From: JAIEPT01 sp038217425
Lineage (GTDB): Bacteria; Planctomycetota; Planctomycetia; Gemmatales; Gemmataceae
Direction of reading: 5' to 3'
NCBI GenBank assembly: GCA_038217425.1
Contig: JBBQPM010000014.1
Coordinates: 1 to 61,649, forward strand
Length of the DNA stretch: 61,649 nt
The translations under genes were made by a program, and so were the position numbers. Shown in pieces: positions 45,193-53,771 of this stretch. Within the stretch, counting starts at the first letter, position 1. Every line of letters begins with the position of its first letter. The notes beneath the pieces are model-generated. The model ran no database searches. It was not told the origin of the DNA and saw nothing but the letters and a program-made list of their open reading frames with translations.

Positions 45193-47025
45193 TTATTCTC
45201 CGTCCTCCTTCTCGCGCACGTTGAACTCCAGCTTCCACTTCTCCTTGCTGTCCCGGCTCATGCACCACAACTCCAGCGTGCCGACCTCCGTCACCCGGCT
45301 ATGCAGATGCACCGGCACCATGCGTCCCTCTTTGCCGGGCGCCTCCAGCGTCGTGCTCACCGGGGCGAGTTCGTCGATCTGCCCCTCCCATTCTTCGATG
45401 ACGGCGCCGACCGTGTCGCCGCGGCGAATCGTCGAACCCAGGAAGCGGAACTCCGCCGGTTCGCCGACAATTAACGCAAATTCCTGGCTCGGCACGTCGG
45501 TCTCGGTCCCCTCTTCCATGCCGAACGGGACGACGCAGACGGCCTTGAGCGGCGGCGGAAAACCCGGGACCGCGGGGAGCGACGACTCCACGCCCACGTA
45601 ATACGACCGTGCGGTGCCGCCGCGGATGCGGATGCCTTTGCCGCGCCGCACCAGCCCGTAGTACGCGGCCCCGGCGGCGACGGCGCGGTCGAGGTCGGCG
45701 CCCTGCAGATCACGCACCCCGGCCTCGCTCTTGCTCCATTGCCCCAGCACTTCCGTCATCCGTTGACGTAGGGCGGTCGCCTTGAAGACGCCGCCGTTGA
45801 ACAACACTTCCGCGGGCTGCTGCGATTTCTTCTTTTTCTTCTTGCTCGTCGTCTGCTGCAGCACCTCTTCGTTGCGTGACAGAAACGCGGCCAAGTGCTT
45901 GCTCACCGCGGGGTCGGCGGCGTACGGCAGGCCGATCTCCTGGAAGCCGACCGTGCGCTGCTTCTGCGGCTGAGCCGACAGCGGACAGTGCGGGAAGAAG
46001 CCGTCGACCAACAGCTTCTCCATGTCCGCACGGGCGAGGTCGCTCTTGACGGTGCCGCCGATCACGCGACTGCCTCGGCCCAGCACGGTGACCGGGGCGG
46101 ATTCCAGCTGCGGATTCGCGAACAGCGTCTCCTTCGCCTGTCGGCAGCTGTGCCAGAGCATCTGCATCTGGCCCGCGTCGAGCTTGGTCCCCGCCGCAGT
46201 CAGCTTTTGACTCACGTGATGGGCGAGGGCGAGGTCCATGTTGTCGCCGCCGAGCAAGATGTGATCGCCGACGGCGACGCGCGTGAGCACCAGCTGACCC
46301 GCTTCCTCGCTGACGGAGATGAGCGACAGATCGGTGGTGCCGCCGCCGACGTCGCAGACGAGGACGACGTCGCCGACCTCGACCTGTTCGCGCCATTTAT
46401 CCTTGCTGGCATCGATCCACGCATAGAACGCCGACTGCGGCTCCTCGAGCAACGTCACCCGTTCGAGCCCGACCGCCCGCGCCGCCTCGATCGTCAGATC
46501 CCGAGCGGCCGCATCGAACGACGCGGGGACGGTGAGCACGATGTCCTGATTCTCGAGGCGATGATCGGCCACGTCCTTGGCGATCAGGTGATTCCAGGCG
46601 TCAACGAGATGTTTGAGATAGCGCGTGCAGGCGTCGACGGGCGAGACCTTGCGCACGGTCTCGGGGGCCTTCCACGGCAGGATCGGCGCCCGCCGATCGA
46701 CGCCGGGATGGCAGAGCCAGGACTTGGCGGAGCCGACGAGGCGGGTGGGCACCTGGGAGCCGAAGTTGCGGGCGAACTCGCCGACGGCGAAGTCGCGGTT
46801 GGGCGCCCAGGGCAGATTCATGCTCCCCGCGGGCTGTTCGCCGGGACCGGGGAGGTAGAGGAAGCTCGGCAGCAGCGCACGCTCTTCGGTCACGCCCTGG
46901 GCGACGATTTGCGGGATTTTGAGATGTTGCAGGGCCGGTTCTTCGCCGGCGCCGGTGTCGTAGTACGCCAGGGCGGTGTTGGTGGTTCCCAGATCGATGC
47001 CCACGACGAATCGAGATGCGGACAC
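45193..47025 (-). CDS. Hsp70-family chaperone-like ATPase
   Basis: 610 aa. Actin-fold ATPase motifs: VVGIDLGTTNTALAYYD (phosphate 1), NQDIVLTVPASFDAAARDLTIEAARAVGL, LLEEPQSAFYAWI, VLVCDVGGGTTDLSLI (phosphate 2) and LLGGDNMDLALAHH. The C-terminal ~150 residues are a short substrate-binding-like part that differs from DnaK. A run of Lys (TSKKKKKKS) interrupts the ATPase half near residue 400. It starts with GTG 47025 after GGAGGAG. The upstream DUF2760 gene on the same strand is its usual partner; no GrpE or DnaJ gene is here. Confidence 0.92.
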   Translation of the reverse strand: MSASRFVVGIDLGTTNTALAYYDTGAGEEPALQHLKIPQIVAQGVTEERALLPSFLYLPGPGEQPAGSMNLPWAPNRDFAVGEFARNFGSQVPTRLVGSAKSWLCHPGVDRRAPILPWKAPETVRKVSPVDACTRYLKHLVDAWNHLIAKDVADHRLENQDIVLTVPASFDAAARDLTIEAARAVGLERVTLLEEPQSAFYAWIDASKDKWREQVEVGDVVLVCDVGGGTTDLSLISVSEEAGQLVLTRVAVGDHILLGGDNMDLALAHHVSQKLTAAGTKLDAGQMQMLWHSCRQAKETLFANPQLESAPVTVLGRGSRVIGGTVKSDLARADMEKLLVDGFFPHCPLSAQPQKQRTVGFQEIGLPYAADPAVSKHLAAFLSRNEEVLQQTTSKKKKKKSQQPAEVLFNGGVFKATALRQRMTEVLGQWSKSEAGVRDLQGADLDRAVAAGAAYYGLVRRGKGIRIRGGTARSYYVGVESSLPAVPGFPPPLKAVCVVPFGMEEGTETDVPSQEFALIVGEPAEFRFLGSTIRRGDTVGAVIEEWEGQIDELAPVSTTLEAPGKEGRMVPVHLHSRVTEVGTLELWCMSRDSKEKWKLEFNVREKEDGE

Positions 47026-47048
47026 GGCGTCTCCTCCAAGACCTAATA

Positions 47049-47165
47049 GGCGAGCGGGGGACGTCAGTCCCCCGGTACATCACGTTTTTGCAGAGACGAG
47101 CACCGCCAGCACTGAATTTTCGGCCGTGCGTGCAGTACCGGGGGACTGACGTTTCCCCGCTCGCC
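47049..47165. repeat. Inverted repeat (family E) within the DUF2760-Hsp70 pair
   Basis: Arms 47049-47078 (containing GGGGGACGTCAGTCCCCC) and 47135-47165 are reverse complements with small differences; the loop is 56 bases. Each arm is itself nearly palindromic at its core. It lies between the DUF2760 gene (upstream, ends 47174) and the Hsp70 start (47025), so it could attenuate read-through within this pair. Confidence 0.88.
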
Positions 47166-47173
47166 TCATTCAA

Positions 47174-47749
47174 TCACGGCAGCTGCACTTCCGCCGGCGC
47201 GAGGACGAACTCGTCCTGCCCCTCCGCGGGCTTGGCGAGTTTCAGCTCCTTGACGCGCCAGCCGTGATGCTGCAGCGCCCCGCGGAAGGGCGGGTTGCCG
47301 GTGACGTTGCCGAGCAGGCGAATGGCGCTGGGATCGAAGTTCGCGGGGACGCTCACGGTCTGCGATTCTTCGCCGGGGAGGATCGGCTCGAGGACGAGAT
47401 GTTCCTTGAGAGCCTTTTGGCAGCCGCGATGGATATCGCGAACGGCGACGCCGATCTGTGCGTCGGCGTAATTCTGAATGTCTTCGAGGAGGAAGTCGAG
47501 GAGCCGACCTTCGCGTTGGAGGACGGCGAGGAGCCGCAGCGCTTCGCCGGAGGGTTTGACGGGATCGGGCTTGAGGATCTTGTTGACCTTGGCTGCGAAC
47601 GCCGAATCGGTGAGCCAGCGTTGGCCGATCTGGCGAGCTTCAGCGGCGGGCCCGGTCGGTTTCGATTTGACGAAATAGAGGATGAACCCGAGGAGGGCCG
47701 CCGCCCCGAAGCCGATGAGGATGCCTTGATGCAGTTCCGAAAGTTCCAT
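47174..47749 (-). CDS. DUF2760 membrane-anchored protein
   Basis: 191 aa. One N-terminal membrane helix (HQGILIGFGAAALLGFILYFV) is followed by a soluble DUF2760 domain: LRLLAVLQREGRLLDFLLEDIQNYADAQIGVAVRDIHRGCQKALKEHL, then SVPANFDPSAIRLLGNVTGNPPFRGALQHHGWRVKELKL. The genomic pairing DUF2760-Hsp70 is recurrent in bacteria; the soluble domain may recruit the Hsp70 ATPase to the membrane. That role is inference. Confidence 0.92.
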   Translation of the reverse strand: MELSELHQGILIGFGAAALLGFILYFVKSKPTGPAAEARQIGQRWLTDSAFAAKVNKILKPDPVKPSGEALRLLAVLQREGRLLDFLLEDIQNYADAQIGVAVRDIHRGCQKALKEHLVLEPILPGEESQTVSVPANFDPSAIRLLGNVTGNPPFRGALQHHGWRVKELKLAKPAEGQDEFVLAPAEVQLP

Positions 47750-47887
47750 CGCGATCGTCCGCCTGGGTGAGGGTTGCGTCTGGGGCCATTGTATCGATTA
47801 CGAGCCGCGACCGTGAGAGAGCGACTCTTTGGCCAGGACGCGGGCAAGTCGCTTGCGAGCAGACCCTTGAAGCGATAATATGGCGGA

Positions 47888-48376
47888 ATGAAGCCGAGCG
47901 TTTACATCGAGACGACGGTCCCAAGCTATTTGACCGCCCGACCCAGCGTGGATGTGGTGCGAGCGGCCCACCAGCAAATCACCCGCGAGTGGTGGGCGCG
48001 TCGAGATGAGTTTGATTTGTTCATGTCGCGCGTGGTGGTGCAAGAATGCCAGGCAGGCGACATTCAAGCGGCGGCGGACCGGATTGCGGCGCTCGCCGGC
48101 ATTCCCTTGCTGGAACAGAAGCGTGAGGTAGAAGATTTGGCGGAGTCGCTGATTAGGGAAGTGCCGCTACCGCTGAAGGCTGCATCCGATGCGTTGCACA
48201 TCGCGACGGCGGCGGTTCACGGGATCCAGTATCTGCTGACGTGGAATTGCACCCACATCGCGAACGTGGTGTTGCGGCCGCGGATAGAAGCAGTGTGCCG
48301 CGCGGCCGGATTTGAACCTCCGCTAATCTGCACGCCGCAACAACTGCAAGGAGAGGAGTATCACGATGGAAGATGA
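47888..48376 (+). CDS. PIN-domain toxin, VapC-type
   Basis: 162 aa. PIN landmarks: MKPSVYIETTVPSYL at the N-terminus (variant with Glu where Asp is usual), FDLFMSRVVVQECQAGD, LKAASDALHIATAAVHGIQYLLTWNCTHIAN. The Asp in SDALHIA and the Asn/His in TWNCTHIAN are the expected acidic and late motifs. PIN toxins cut RNA. The gene overlaps the next small gene by 11 bases; the toxin precedes its presumed antitoxin, which is a less common order. Confidence 0.88.
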   Translation: MKPSVYIETTVPSYLTARPSVDVVRAAHQQITREWWARRDEFDLFMSRVVVQECQAGDIQAAADRIAALAGIPLLEQKREVEDLAESLIREVPLPLKAASDALHIATAAVHGIQYLLTWNCTHIANVVLRPRIEAVCRAAGFEPPLICTPQQLQGEEYHDGR

Positions 48377-48578
48377 AATCCTGCGAGAAATCCGGGCGAC
48401 GCGGGACGCCTTCGCGGCGATGCACAATTTCGATGTGCACGCCATGGTAGCGGACCTTCGGGCACGCGACTCGGCGGGCGACTGGATCGTCGTGAACCGA
48501 CCGCCGCGACGGCCCGCGCTGGTTGCGATTGCGAATCCTTCGCCCGTTTCCGACGCAATAAGCGCGAAGAAGGCATAG
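48366..48578 (+). CDS. Putative antitoxin partner of the PIN toxin (70 aa)
   Basis: A small acidic/helical N-terminus (EDEILREIRATRDAFAAMHNFDVHAMVADLRARD) followed by a Pro-rich tail. I know this motif as the usual small gene behind such PIN toxins. It begins inside the toxin's last codons with GAGAGGAG upstream, which supports coupled expression. No DNA-binding motif is obvious. Confidence 0.7.
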   Translation: MEDEILREIRATRDAFAAMHNFDVHAMVADLRARDSAGDWIVVNRPPRRPALVAIANPSPVSDAISAKKA

Positions 48579-48582
48579 CGTC

Positions 48583-48654
48583 ATGCACGATCTCCACGAA
48601 CTCGAAGGCGCCGAGTACGGAAAGGTCTCGCTCGTGATGAAGCGTTTCGTGTGA
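48583..48654 (+). pseudogene. Relic: last 23 codons of a DUF7689 gene
   Basis: Encodes MHDLHELEGAEYGKVSLVMK and RFV before a stop, matching the end of the intact DUF7689 protein (EHELHDLEGAEYGKVSVVMRRPL) at 38482-38548 and closely similar at the DNA level. Nothing upstream continues the gene; a toxin-antitoxin pair ends 5 bases before it. It is either a duplicated fragment or the leftover of a deleted gene. Confidence 0.8.
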
Positions 48655-48962
48655 CTCTGTTGCGAAGTACCTTCATTTGGAACACATGCTGCTCCCATGG
48701 GATTACTGCGGGAAAAAGCCGGCGCAAAGGTGATTGATCGTGAAACGAGTTGCGTTCACTTTTCGCTTCTGCATTTTTGGTTTTTACTTTATTGACTTTC
48801 CCGAAAGTCCGAGGGCCGTGCATTCCGGAAATGGAGAAAGTGGACGAATATGCTTCTTGTGTGCAGTAGGGCGCTCGCGTAAAATGCGGGCGAGTCGTGA
48901 TAGAACCGATGGATTACTCTTAGGGATGATCGCCCGACATTGGCGGCAAGCGAAAGGGCTCC
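48655..48962. other. Intergenic, AT-richer than its surroundings
   Basis: 308 bases between the DUF7689 relic and the AT-richer ORF. No gene or strong hairpin. Contains the stretch TTTTTGGTTTTTACTTTATTGA (near 48774-48795), unusual for this genome, which may mark the edge of acquired DNA. Confidence 0.5.
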
Positions 48963-49712
48963 ATGCTCGAATATATGACTGCACTCGAACTACTCCGCAT
49001 GTTGGTGGAGTGGCTGTCGCGCCGAACTGCTAAAGATCCTTTGCTCTGTTTGGCAGAGGGCCATTTTAAGGTTGAGGTAGCGAACGCACTCCTAGACCTT
49101 GGGTGTCAACTACAAGAAGGAACTTATCGGGATCTCTTGAGGCATGGTCAGAAGATCAAGCAAGCTGATTATGTGAAGATTGTGGATGGACAGGTTATTT
49201 GGCAGAGAGCTGACCGCAGGGTCGTGTCAGCTGAGGGGTCGACTGACATAACCGTAGTTCTGCCAATCGAACTCCAGCTCGAATTGAAGACCAGGCCCGA
49301 TCACGGAACAAAGTCCCAAGCAATGTTTAACGAGCTAATTCCCGATATTGAGAGGGTAAGCGAGACGCCTCACGTAGCCTTTCTGTTCGGCTTCGACCAA
49401 AAAATCTATCGCTCCTTCAGTGGGGCTAAGACGCATGGCCGCGGTGGGAAATCAAATCATTCTGAGGATCTGGCGAACTTCTTTCCCAAGAGTGATGGGA
49501 TGAGTGAAAATATCTTATTTGAGGCGTCTCGTTACTGGAAAGGCAAAGCTCTTAATTTAGTTTGTATGAAGCAAGTACAACAATCAGGTATCAGCCGAGT
49601 TTTCGTATCAGGAATTCGCGTTGACACGATGTCAATCCAAAATCCAACTGAAGGCCTAAGCTATATGGCCCAAAAGTTGATAGCCGTTCCTTCAACGCGG
49701 TTCGAGTTCTGA
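48963..49712 (+). CDS. Hypothetical protein, AT-richer, possible PD-(D/E)XK nuclease fold
   Basis: 249 aa; no family recognised. Base composition and codons are visibly AT-richer than neighbours, suggesting recent transfer. A helix with Glu38 (AEGHFKVEVANALLDLGCQL), then Asp95 in STDITVVLP and Glu107-Leu-Lys109 in IELQLELKTRPDHG match the order expected for a PD-(D/E)XK restriction-endonuclease-like core; a further strand, HVAFLFGFD, follows. The rest (KSNHSEDLANFFPK and beyond) is unlike known families. No methylase is adjacent. AAGGG lies 5 bases before ATG 48963. The nuclease assignment is inference from spacing alone. Confidence 0.7.
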   Translation: MLEYMTALELLRMLVEWLSRRTAKDPLLCLAEGHFKVEVANALLDLGCQLQEGTYRDLLRHGQKIKQADYVKIVDGQVIWQRADRRVVSAEGSTDITVVLPIELQLELKTRPDHGTKSQAMFNELIPDIERVSETPHVAFLFGFDQKIYRSFSGAKTHGRGGKSNHSEDLANFFPKSDGMSENILFEASRYWKGKALNLVCMKQVQQSGISRVFVSGIRVDTMSIQNPTEGLSYMAQKLIAVPSTRFEF

Positions 49713-49823
49713 CTTTTTTCCGTCAAAATACCTAGAGCCGCTCCGAGCTGCTTGCACCCGTAACTTCCGACGGTGCCGGGATGGTTCAGCAACGGCGACT
49801 CGCTCACGCCTTCTGCGACCCAC

Positions 49824-50066
49824 CTATGTCACCAACGAAGGCGCCTCCAAGTCCCGCCTCGGACGGCAACTATGTCTCAGTTGGCGAATATGCCTCTTGA
49901 GTGCGTATCGAAACCCTGGCAAAATGCGTCCGTGTTGCGGATTTCCACGCAGAACCAGCCTCGGCTGCATTCGCAAATGAACAGGCGCGCATGAGGCAAT
50001 CATCCGTCGCACTCCCGGGTGTTCCGGCTTGGTGGCGTAGATGATCAAGTTGCTATCCAGCATCAT
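49824..50066 (-). pseudogene. Truncated/shifted PIN toxin gene
   Basis: The first ~23 codons (MMLDSNLIIYATKPEHPGVRRMI) are a good PIN-toxin start with the first catalytic Asp. After that the sequence turns into Arg/His-rich text with no PIN motifs in any frame, so the rest of the toxin has been replaced or lost. Its start overlaps the end of the antitoxin upstream (ATGA at 50063-50066), as in intact pairs. Confidence 0.6.
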
Positions 50067-50320
50067 TCGAATCGGCCTGGCAATGATCGGTCAGTGCGTA
50101 GCGTTCGTTGCCAGTCAACGAGGCCGCCTCGGCTCGCCAGAGTGTTCAGGGCGGCGGCCATCGCAGGGCCGTTGGACGACGTAGGATGTGCTGTAGCAAG
50201 TACCGTGACTTCCACGGGAATCGGCTGAGTCGATAGTGCGGTCGCTGGAACTTCGCAGCTCCATTCGAGTTGACCGTTTCGCAGGATGGCTGGATAGGTG
50301 GGAGTCATAGGGCGGCTCAT
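50063..50320 (-). CDS. Antitoxin of a broken PIN pair (85 aa)
   Basis: Small protein starting MTPTYPAILRNGQLEWSCEVP after a four-residue leader. This short strand-rich opening is typical of antitoxins paired with PIN toxins in planctomycetes and cyanobacteria. Its stop overlaps the toxin relic's start. GGGAGAA precedes the ATG. Orphaned by loss of the toxin; it might still protect against related PIN toxins. Confidence 0.65.
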   Translation of the reverse strand: MSRPMTPTYPAILRNGQLEWSCEVPATALSTQPIPVEVTVLATAHPTSSNGPAMAAALNTLASRGGLVDWQRTLRTDRSLPGRFE

Positions 50321-50389
50321 GGTAAAGTTATTCTCCCAACTTACCAGGTACCCGGTCGATTCTCATGTCGCAAGTCCACACAAGGTACG

Positions 50390-50424
50390 AAAAAAAAGGG
50401 GACGGAGTAGGGGCTACTCCGTCC
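50390..50424 (-). terminator. Rho-independent terminator of upp, overlapping its stop
   Basis: On the minus strand a perfect 10-bp stem (GGACGGAGTA/TACTCCGTCC, 50400-50424) with a five-base loop is followed by CC and eight T (50390-50397). The upp stop codon (50414-50416) lies inside the hairpin. Confidence 0.88.
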
Positions 50425-51049
50425 GCGTGCCGAACTGGCGGTCCCCCGCGTCGCCCAACCCCGGCACGATGTAGCCCACCTCGTTCAGATGCGAATCGAC
50501 TACCCCCAGGTGCAGCGGCACGTCGGGATGCTGACGCTGCATCGCCGCCACGCCCTCGGGGGCGGCGATCAGGCCCAGGAACTTGATTCGGCCCATGCCC
50601 CATTTCTTCAGCTCGTCGATCGCTGCGATCGCGGAACCCCCTGTCGCCAGCATCGGATCGACTACGAAGACGACGTCGAGCTTCGATTGCTCGTTGAGCT
50701 TGTTGTAATACGCGATCGGCTGCAGCGTGCGGTGGTCGCGGCACAGGCCCAGGTGCCAAACCTGGGCGTCAGGCATCATCTCCAGAATCGATTCCGCCAT
50801 CCCCAAGCCGGCACGCAGGATCGGCACCAGTCCGATCGAGCCCTTCAGACGATGCCCGCCGCACGTCGTGATCGGCGTCGTCACCTGAGTGGTCGTCAGT
50901 TCCAGATCGGACGCGGCTTCGACGAAGAGGAACTGCGCCAGATCGTGTACCAGCTTGCGGAACGCCGGCGTGGGCGTCGCCCGATCGCGCAGCGACGTCA
51001 GCCGATCCAGCACCAGGGGATGTCGGCTCACAAACACATTCTCGGCCAT
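50414..51049 (-). CDS. upp: Uracil phosphoribosyltransferase
   Basis: 211 aa. Motifs: GLVPILRAGLGMAESILEMMPDAQVWHLGL, the PRPP loop VVFVVDPMLATGGSA and the uracil-binding GYIVPGLGDAGDRQFGT near the C-terminus. It salvages uracil to UMP using PRPP in the cytoplasm. Monocistronic: its own terminator overlaps the stop codon. GGAGAA lies about 7 bases before the ATG. Confidence 0.97.
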   Translation of the reverse strand: MAENVFVSRHPLVLDRLTSLRDRATPTPAFRKLVHDLAQFLFVEAASDLELTTTQVTTPITTCGGHRLKGSIGLVPILRAGLGMAESILEMMPDAQVWHLGLCRDHRTLQPIAYYNKLNEQSKLDVVFVVDPMLATGGSAIAAIDELKKWGMGRIKFLGLIAAPEGVAAMQRQHPDVPLHLGVVDSHLNEVGYIVPGLGDAGDRQFGTRTE

Positions 51050-51283
51050 GGCCCGTTCTCCGTGACGTTTGGGTTCGTTCTATGCGAATTGCTCGACAAT
51101 TTTCGCGAAAGTGCCGAGAATCTTGTTGCCGGGAACTCCGTCATCGGTTACAGTATACATAGGTATCTGCGATGCCTGTCTCTCTCCACACTCAGGCCTG
51201 CTGAGTGCCCGCCTGTGAATTCGATTTGTGCTTTTCGATATTCGTGCCCGCTGTAAATAGTTGTGCATCAGGAGATTGTGCCG

Positions 51284-53767
51284 ATGTTCATCCGTTTGAG
51301 GTTGGCGCTGCTGGTTGCGCTGCTAAGTTCGTCGTTCGGCGCCAGGGCGAATGACGCGAAGCCAGCTGCGACGCCCCCCGCCGACCCGCCCGCCCCGCTC
51401 AAGCTCGTCGTCACTCCCGACAGCGTCCGCCTGCGCGGCGCCGACGCCGTGCAGCGAATTCTGGTCATGGGCAGCCCCCAATCTCTCGGCGGGCCGACCT
51501 TCGACTATAGCCGAAAGGTGCAGTACGCGAGTTCGAATCCCAAGGTCGCGACGGTGACTGCTGACGGCGTCATGGTGCCGCGCGGCAACGGCGCCGCGAA
51601 TATCACTGCCAAACTCGGCAAGTTGTCGGTCGACGTTCCCGTCACGGTCGTCGAGTTCGACGTGCCGGTGCCGATCAGCTTTCGCAATCAAGTCGTGCCC
51701 CTCTTCACCAAGCTCGGCTGCAATTCCGGCGGCTGCCACGGCAAGGCGACCGGGCAGAACAGCTTCAAGCTCTCGCTGTTCGGTTTCGACGCCGACTTCG
51801 ATTACAACGCCGTCACCAAAGAGGCCCGCGGGCGACGCATCTTCCCCGCCGCCCCCGAATCGAGCATGCTCCTCATGAAGGCGGCGGGCACATCCCCCCA
51901 CGGCGGCGGTCGACGCGCCGCTACCGACTCTCCCGAGTACGACGTCATGCTCCGCTGGGTGCTCCAGGGGACGCCCGCCGGGTCCGTCACCGATCCCAAC
52001 GTCGTCCGCATCGAGTGCTTTCCCAAAAATATCCTCACGCAACGCAACGTCGAACAGCAGGTGATCGTCACCGCGTTTTACTCCGACGGCACGAGCCGGG
52101 ACGTCACCCGCGAAGCCCAGTTCAAGAGCAACGAGCCGAATATCGCCATCCCGGATGATCACGGCCTCATCCGCACCTTCGACAGTCCCGGCGGCACCGC
52201 GGTCATGGCCCGCTACATGGGCAACGTCGACGTCTGCAATCTCACGATTCCGCTCTCCGATGCGGAAACGACCCAGCAGCCCAGCCTGGCCAAGAATAAC
52301 TACGTCGACGAGATCATCCAGGCGAAGTGGAAGCAGCTCAACCTCACGCCCAGCCCACTCGCCGACGACACTACGTTCCTGCGTCGGGCGTACATCGACC
52401 TGATCGGCACGCTCCCCACGCCCGACGAAGTCCGTGCGTTCCTCGCCAGCAGCGATCCGAAGAAACGCGAACAGGTCGTCGATCATCTGCTCAGCCGCGG
52501 CGAATATGCCGACTACTGGGCGACCAAGTGGGGCGACTTGCTTCGAAACAAACGTCGCGGCCAAAAGGAGAACCAGCGCGGCACCTTCGCCTTCCACGCC
52601 TGGATTCGCACCGCGCTCGCCACCAATATGCCGTACGACGTCTTCACCCGCAGCATCCTCGCCGCTCAGGGGACCGTCGATCAGCATCCGCCGGTCATCT
52701 GGTACCGCACCGTTCGCAATCTGACGTCGCAGACCAACGACACCGCCCAGCTCTTTCTCGGCATGCGCATCAACTGCGCCCAGTGCCATCATCATCCGTA
52801 CGAAAAGTGGAGCCAGGACGATTACTACCAGTTCCAGGCGTTCTTCAGCCGGCTCGGTCTGAAGCCGGGCGAGTCGTCCGCGGAGCCGGCGATCTTCGTG
52901 AAGTCCGAAGGAACGGTCCGCAACCCGGCCAACAACAAGATCATGAAGCCCGCGGGCCTCGATAGCCCCGCGGTCGAGATCGGCGAGGACGAAGATCCCC
53001 GGCAAAAGCTCGTCGACTGGATGGCCGCCCCCGGCAATCCGTTTTTCGCCCGCGCCATCACCAATCGCCTGTGGGCGCACTTCATGGGCCGCGGCATCGT
53101 CGAACCGGTTGACGACATGCGCGTGACCAATCCCCCGAGCAATCCCGAATTGCTCGACGCGCTCGCGGCCGACTTCGTCAAGCACAAGTTCGACATGAAG
53201 CACCTGATCCGCGCCATCATGACGTCGACGGCGTATCAGCTTTCATCCGAACCGAACGCCAACAACCTGAGCGACCAGCAAAACTACGCCCGGGCCTATC
53301 CGCGTCGGCTCATCGCCGAGGTGTTGCTCGACGCCGTCAATCACGTGGTCGGTTCGCAGGAGAACTTCCAGGGTTTGCCGAAGGGAACGCGGGCGATTCA
53401 ACTCCCGGACGAATCGGTCGGCTCGTATTTCCTCGACGTCTTCGGCCGACCGAGCCGCGAGACGCCGTGCGAGTGCGAACGGCCCAAGGAAGCGAACCTC
53501 GCCCAGGCGCTGCACCTGCTCAACTCGCCCGACCTGGAGAATAAGCTCCGCGCCCCGGCGGGTCGGATCGCGGGGCTCGTCAAAGCCAAGACCGCCGACG
53601 CGAAGATCGTCCAGGAGTTGTATCTCGCCGTGTACGGCCGACTGCCGCGGGCGAATGAGATGACGACGGTGATGACGTATGTCGCCGGTCAACCCGATAA
53701 AAAGTCCGCGTTCGAAGATCTGCTGTGGGCGATGGTCAACAGCAAAGAGTTTTTGTTCAATCACTAG
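51284..53767 (+). CDS. Secreted Ig-like + DUF1549 + DUF1553 protein with c-type haem motifs
   Basis: 827 aa. A signal peptide (MFIRLRLALLVALLSSSFGARA) is followed by an Ig-like (BIG2) domain: YASSNPKVATVTADGVMVPRGNGAANITAKLGKLS. The cytochrome-like segment has C146-NSGG-CH, a CxxxCH variant of the haem motif. DUF1549 (DEIIQAKWKQLNLTPSPLADDTTFLRRAYIDLIGTLPTPDEV) contains a normal CxxCH (C498-AQCHHHP). DUF1553 follows (FMGRGIVEPVDDMRVTNPPSNPELLDALAADFV). It is the usual partner of the DUF1501 protein encoded next. ATG 51284 has AGGAG upstream. Confidence 0.94.
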   Translation: MFIRLRLALLVALLSSSFGARANDAKPAATPPADPPAPLKLVVTPDSVRLRGADAVQRILVMGSPQSLGGPTFDYSRKVQYASSNPKVATVTADGVMVPRGNGAANITAKLGKLSVDVPVTVVEFDVPVPISFRNQVVPLFTKLGCNSGGCHGKATGQNSFKLSLFGFDADFDYNAVTKEARGRRIFPAAPESSMLLMKAAGTSPHGGGRRAATDSPEYDVMLRWVLQGTPAGSVTDPNVVRIECFPKNILTQRNVEQQVIVTAFYSDGTSRDVTREAQFKSNEPNIAIPDDHGLIRTFDSPGGTAVMARYMGNVDVCNLTIPLSDAETTQQPSLAKNNYVDEIIQAKWKQLNLTPSPLADDTTFLRRAYIDLIGTLPTPDEVRAFLASSDPKKREQVVDHLLSRGEYADYWATKWGDLLRNKRRGQKENQRGTFAFHAWIRTALATNMPYDVFTRSILAAQGTVDQHPPVIWYRTVRNLTSQTNDTAQLFLGMRINCAQCHHHPYEKWSQDDYYQFQAFFSRLGLKPGESSAEPAIFVKSEGTVRNPANNKIMKPAGLDSPAVEIGEDEDPRQKLVDWMAAPGNPFFARAITNRLWAHFMGRGIVEPVDDMRVTNPPSNPELLDALAADFVKHKFDMKHLIRAIMTSTAYQLSSEPNANNLSDQQNYARAYPRRLIAEVLLDAVNHVVGSQENFQGLPKGTRAIQLPDESVGSYFLDVFGRPSRETPCECERPKEANLAQALHLLNSPDLENKLRAPAGRIAGLVKAKTADAKIVQELYLAVYGRLPRANEMTTVMTYVAGQPDKKSAFEDLLWAMVNSKEFLFNH

Positions 53768-53771
53768 GAGA

